A DNA stretch of 5,536 nt from an uncultured Clostridia bacterium. GTDB lineage: Bacteria; Bacillota; Clostridia; Christensenellales; CAG-917. The stretch is taken from contig USGA01000058.1 in NCBI GenBank assembly GCA_900554085.1, positions 1 through 5,536 of the forward strand, given 5' to 3'. Below the pieces are notes generated by a model, which saw only the letters and a program-made list of their open reading frames with translations, searched no databases and was not told where the DNA came from. Shown here in pieces: positions 5,519 through 5,536 of the stretch; position 1 is the stretch's first letter, and the number at the start of each line of letters is the position of its first letter. The position numbers were made by a program, and so were the translations under genes.

Positions 5519-5536
5519 AGCGGTACCCAACTGAAC

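Noticed and set aside
5237..5530. Minus-strand open frame of 97 codons with RRRRDSNPR
   Set aside because: It is the antisense of tRNA-Ser and the structured RNA; this peptide pattern is a well-known false translation across tRNA-Ser genes.
1..5536. Mobile elements, CRISPR arrays, defence or toxin-antitoxin genes
   Set aside because: No transposase, integrase, regularly spaced repeats or defence domains are seen. tRNA-Ser could serve as an integration site, but no integrase or repeated tRNA end is within the window.

Overview
The window looks like chromosomal DNA from an anaerobic member of the Bacillota, most likely an uncultured, moderately GC-rich Clostridia lineage. The grounds are clostridial-type protein sequences (a PRPP synthetase C-terminus, a Rho with an Arg/Gly-rich insertion, a DUF2804 protein and a flavo-diiron protein), strong AGGAGG-type ribosome binding sites, and an O2/NO-reductase-type flavoprotein of the kind anaerobes use. 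Genus or species cannot be fixed from the sequence alone.

Layout, all on the + strand. (1) 1-395: 3' part of a ribose-phosphate pyrophosphokinase gene. (2) 409-1062: metallo-beta-lactamase-fold hydrolase with a GTG start, 13 bases after the previous stop. (3) 1155-2675: transcription termination factor Rho, preceded by a strong GC-rich hairpin just upstream of its ribosome binding site. (4) 2729-3805: DUF2804 protein of unknown function. (5) 3889-5043: A-type flavoprotein (flavo-diiron protein), preceded by a hairpin that abuts a consensus -35 hexamer. (6) 5044-5203: intergenic DNA with no gene seen. (7) 5204-5232: near-consensus sigma70 promoter. (8) 5239-5425: about 187 bases of apparently highly structured, non-coding RNA. 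(9) 5426-5518: tRNA-Ser(GGA) with encoded CCA. The last 18 bases are unassigned.

The five protein genes are co-oriented with short gaps (13, 92, 53 and 83 bases) and no convincing intrinsic terminator between them, so read-through is plausible. They do not form an obvious pathway: nucleotide precursor synthesis, an uncharacterised hydrolase, transcription termination, an unknown protein and oxygen/NO detoxification. They look like ordinary core genes.

The part least explained by known features is 5204-5425. A strong promoter starts a transcript whose first ~187 bases fold by eye into a series of hairpins (a 14-bp bulged stem, GNRA tetraloops, a stem with a tandem GA internal loop, a 7-bp GC stem) ending directly at the tRNA-Ser 5' end. 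I could not match it to SRP RNA, RNase P RNA, tmRNA, 6S RNA, a T-box or a cobalamin riboswitch. It is the best candidate here for an undescribed element.
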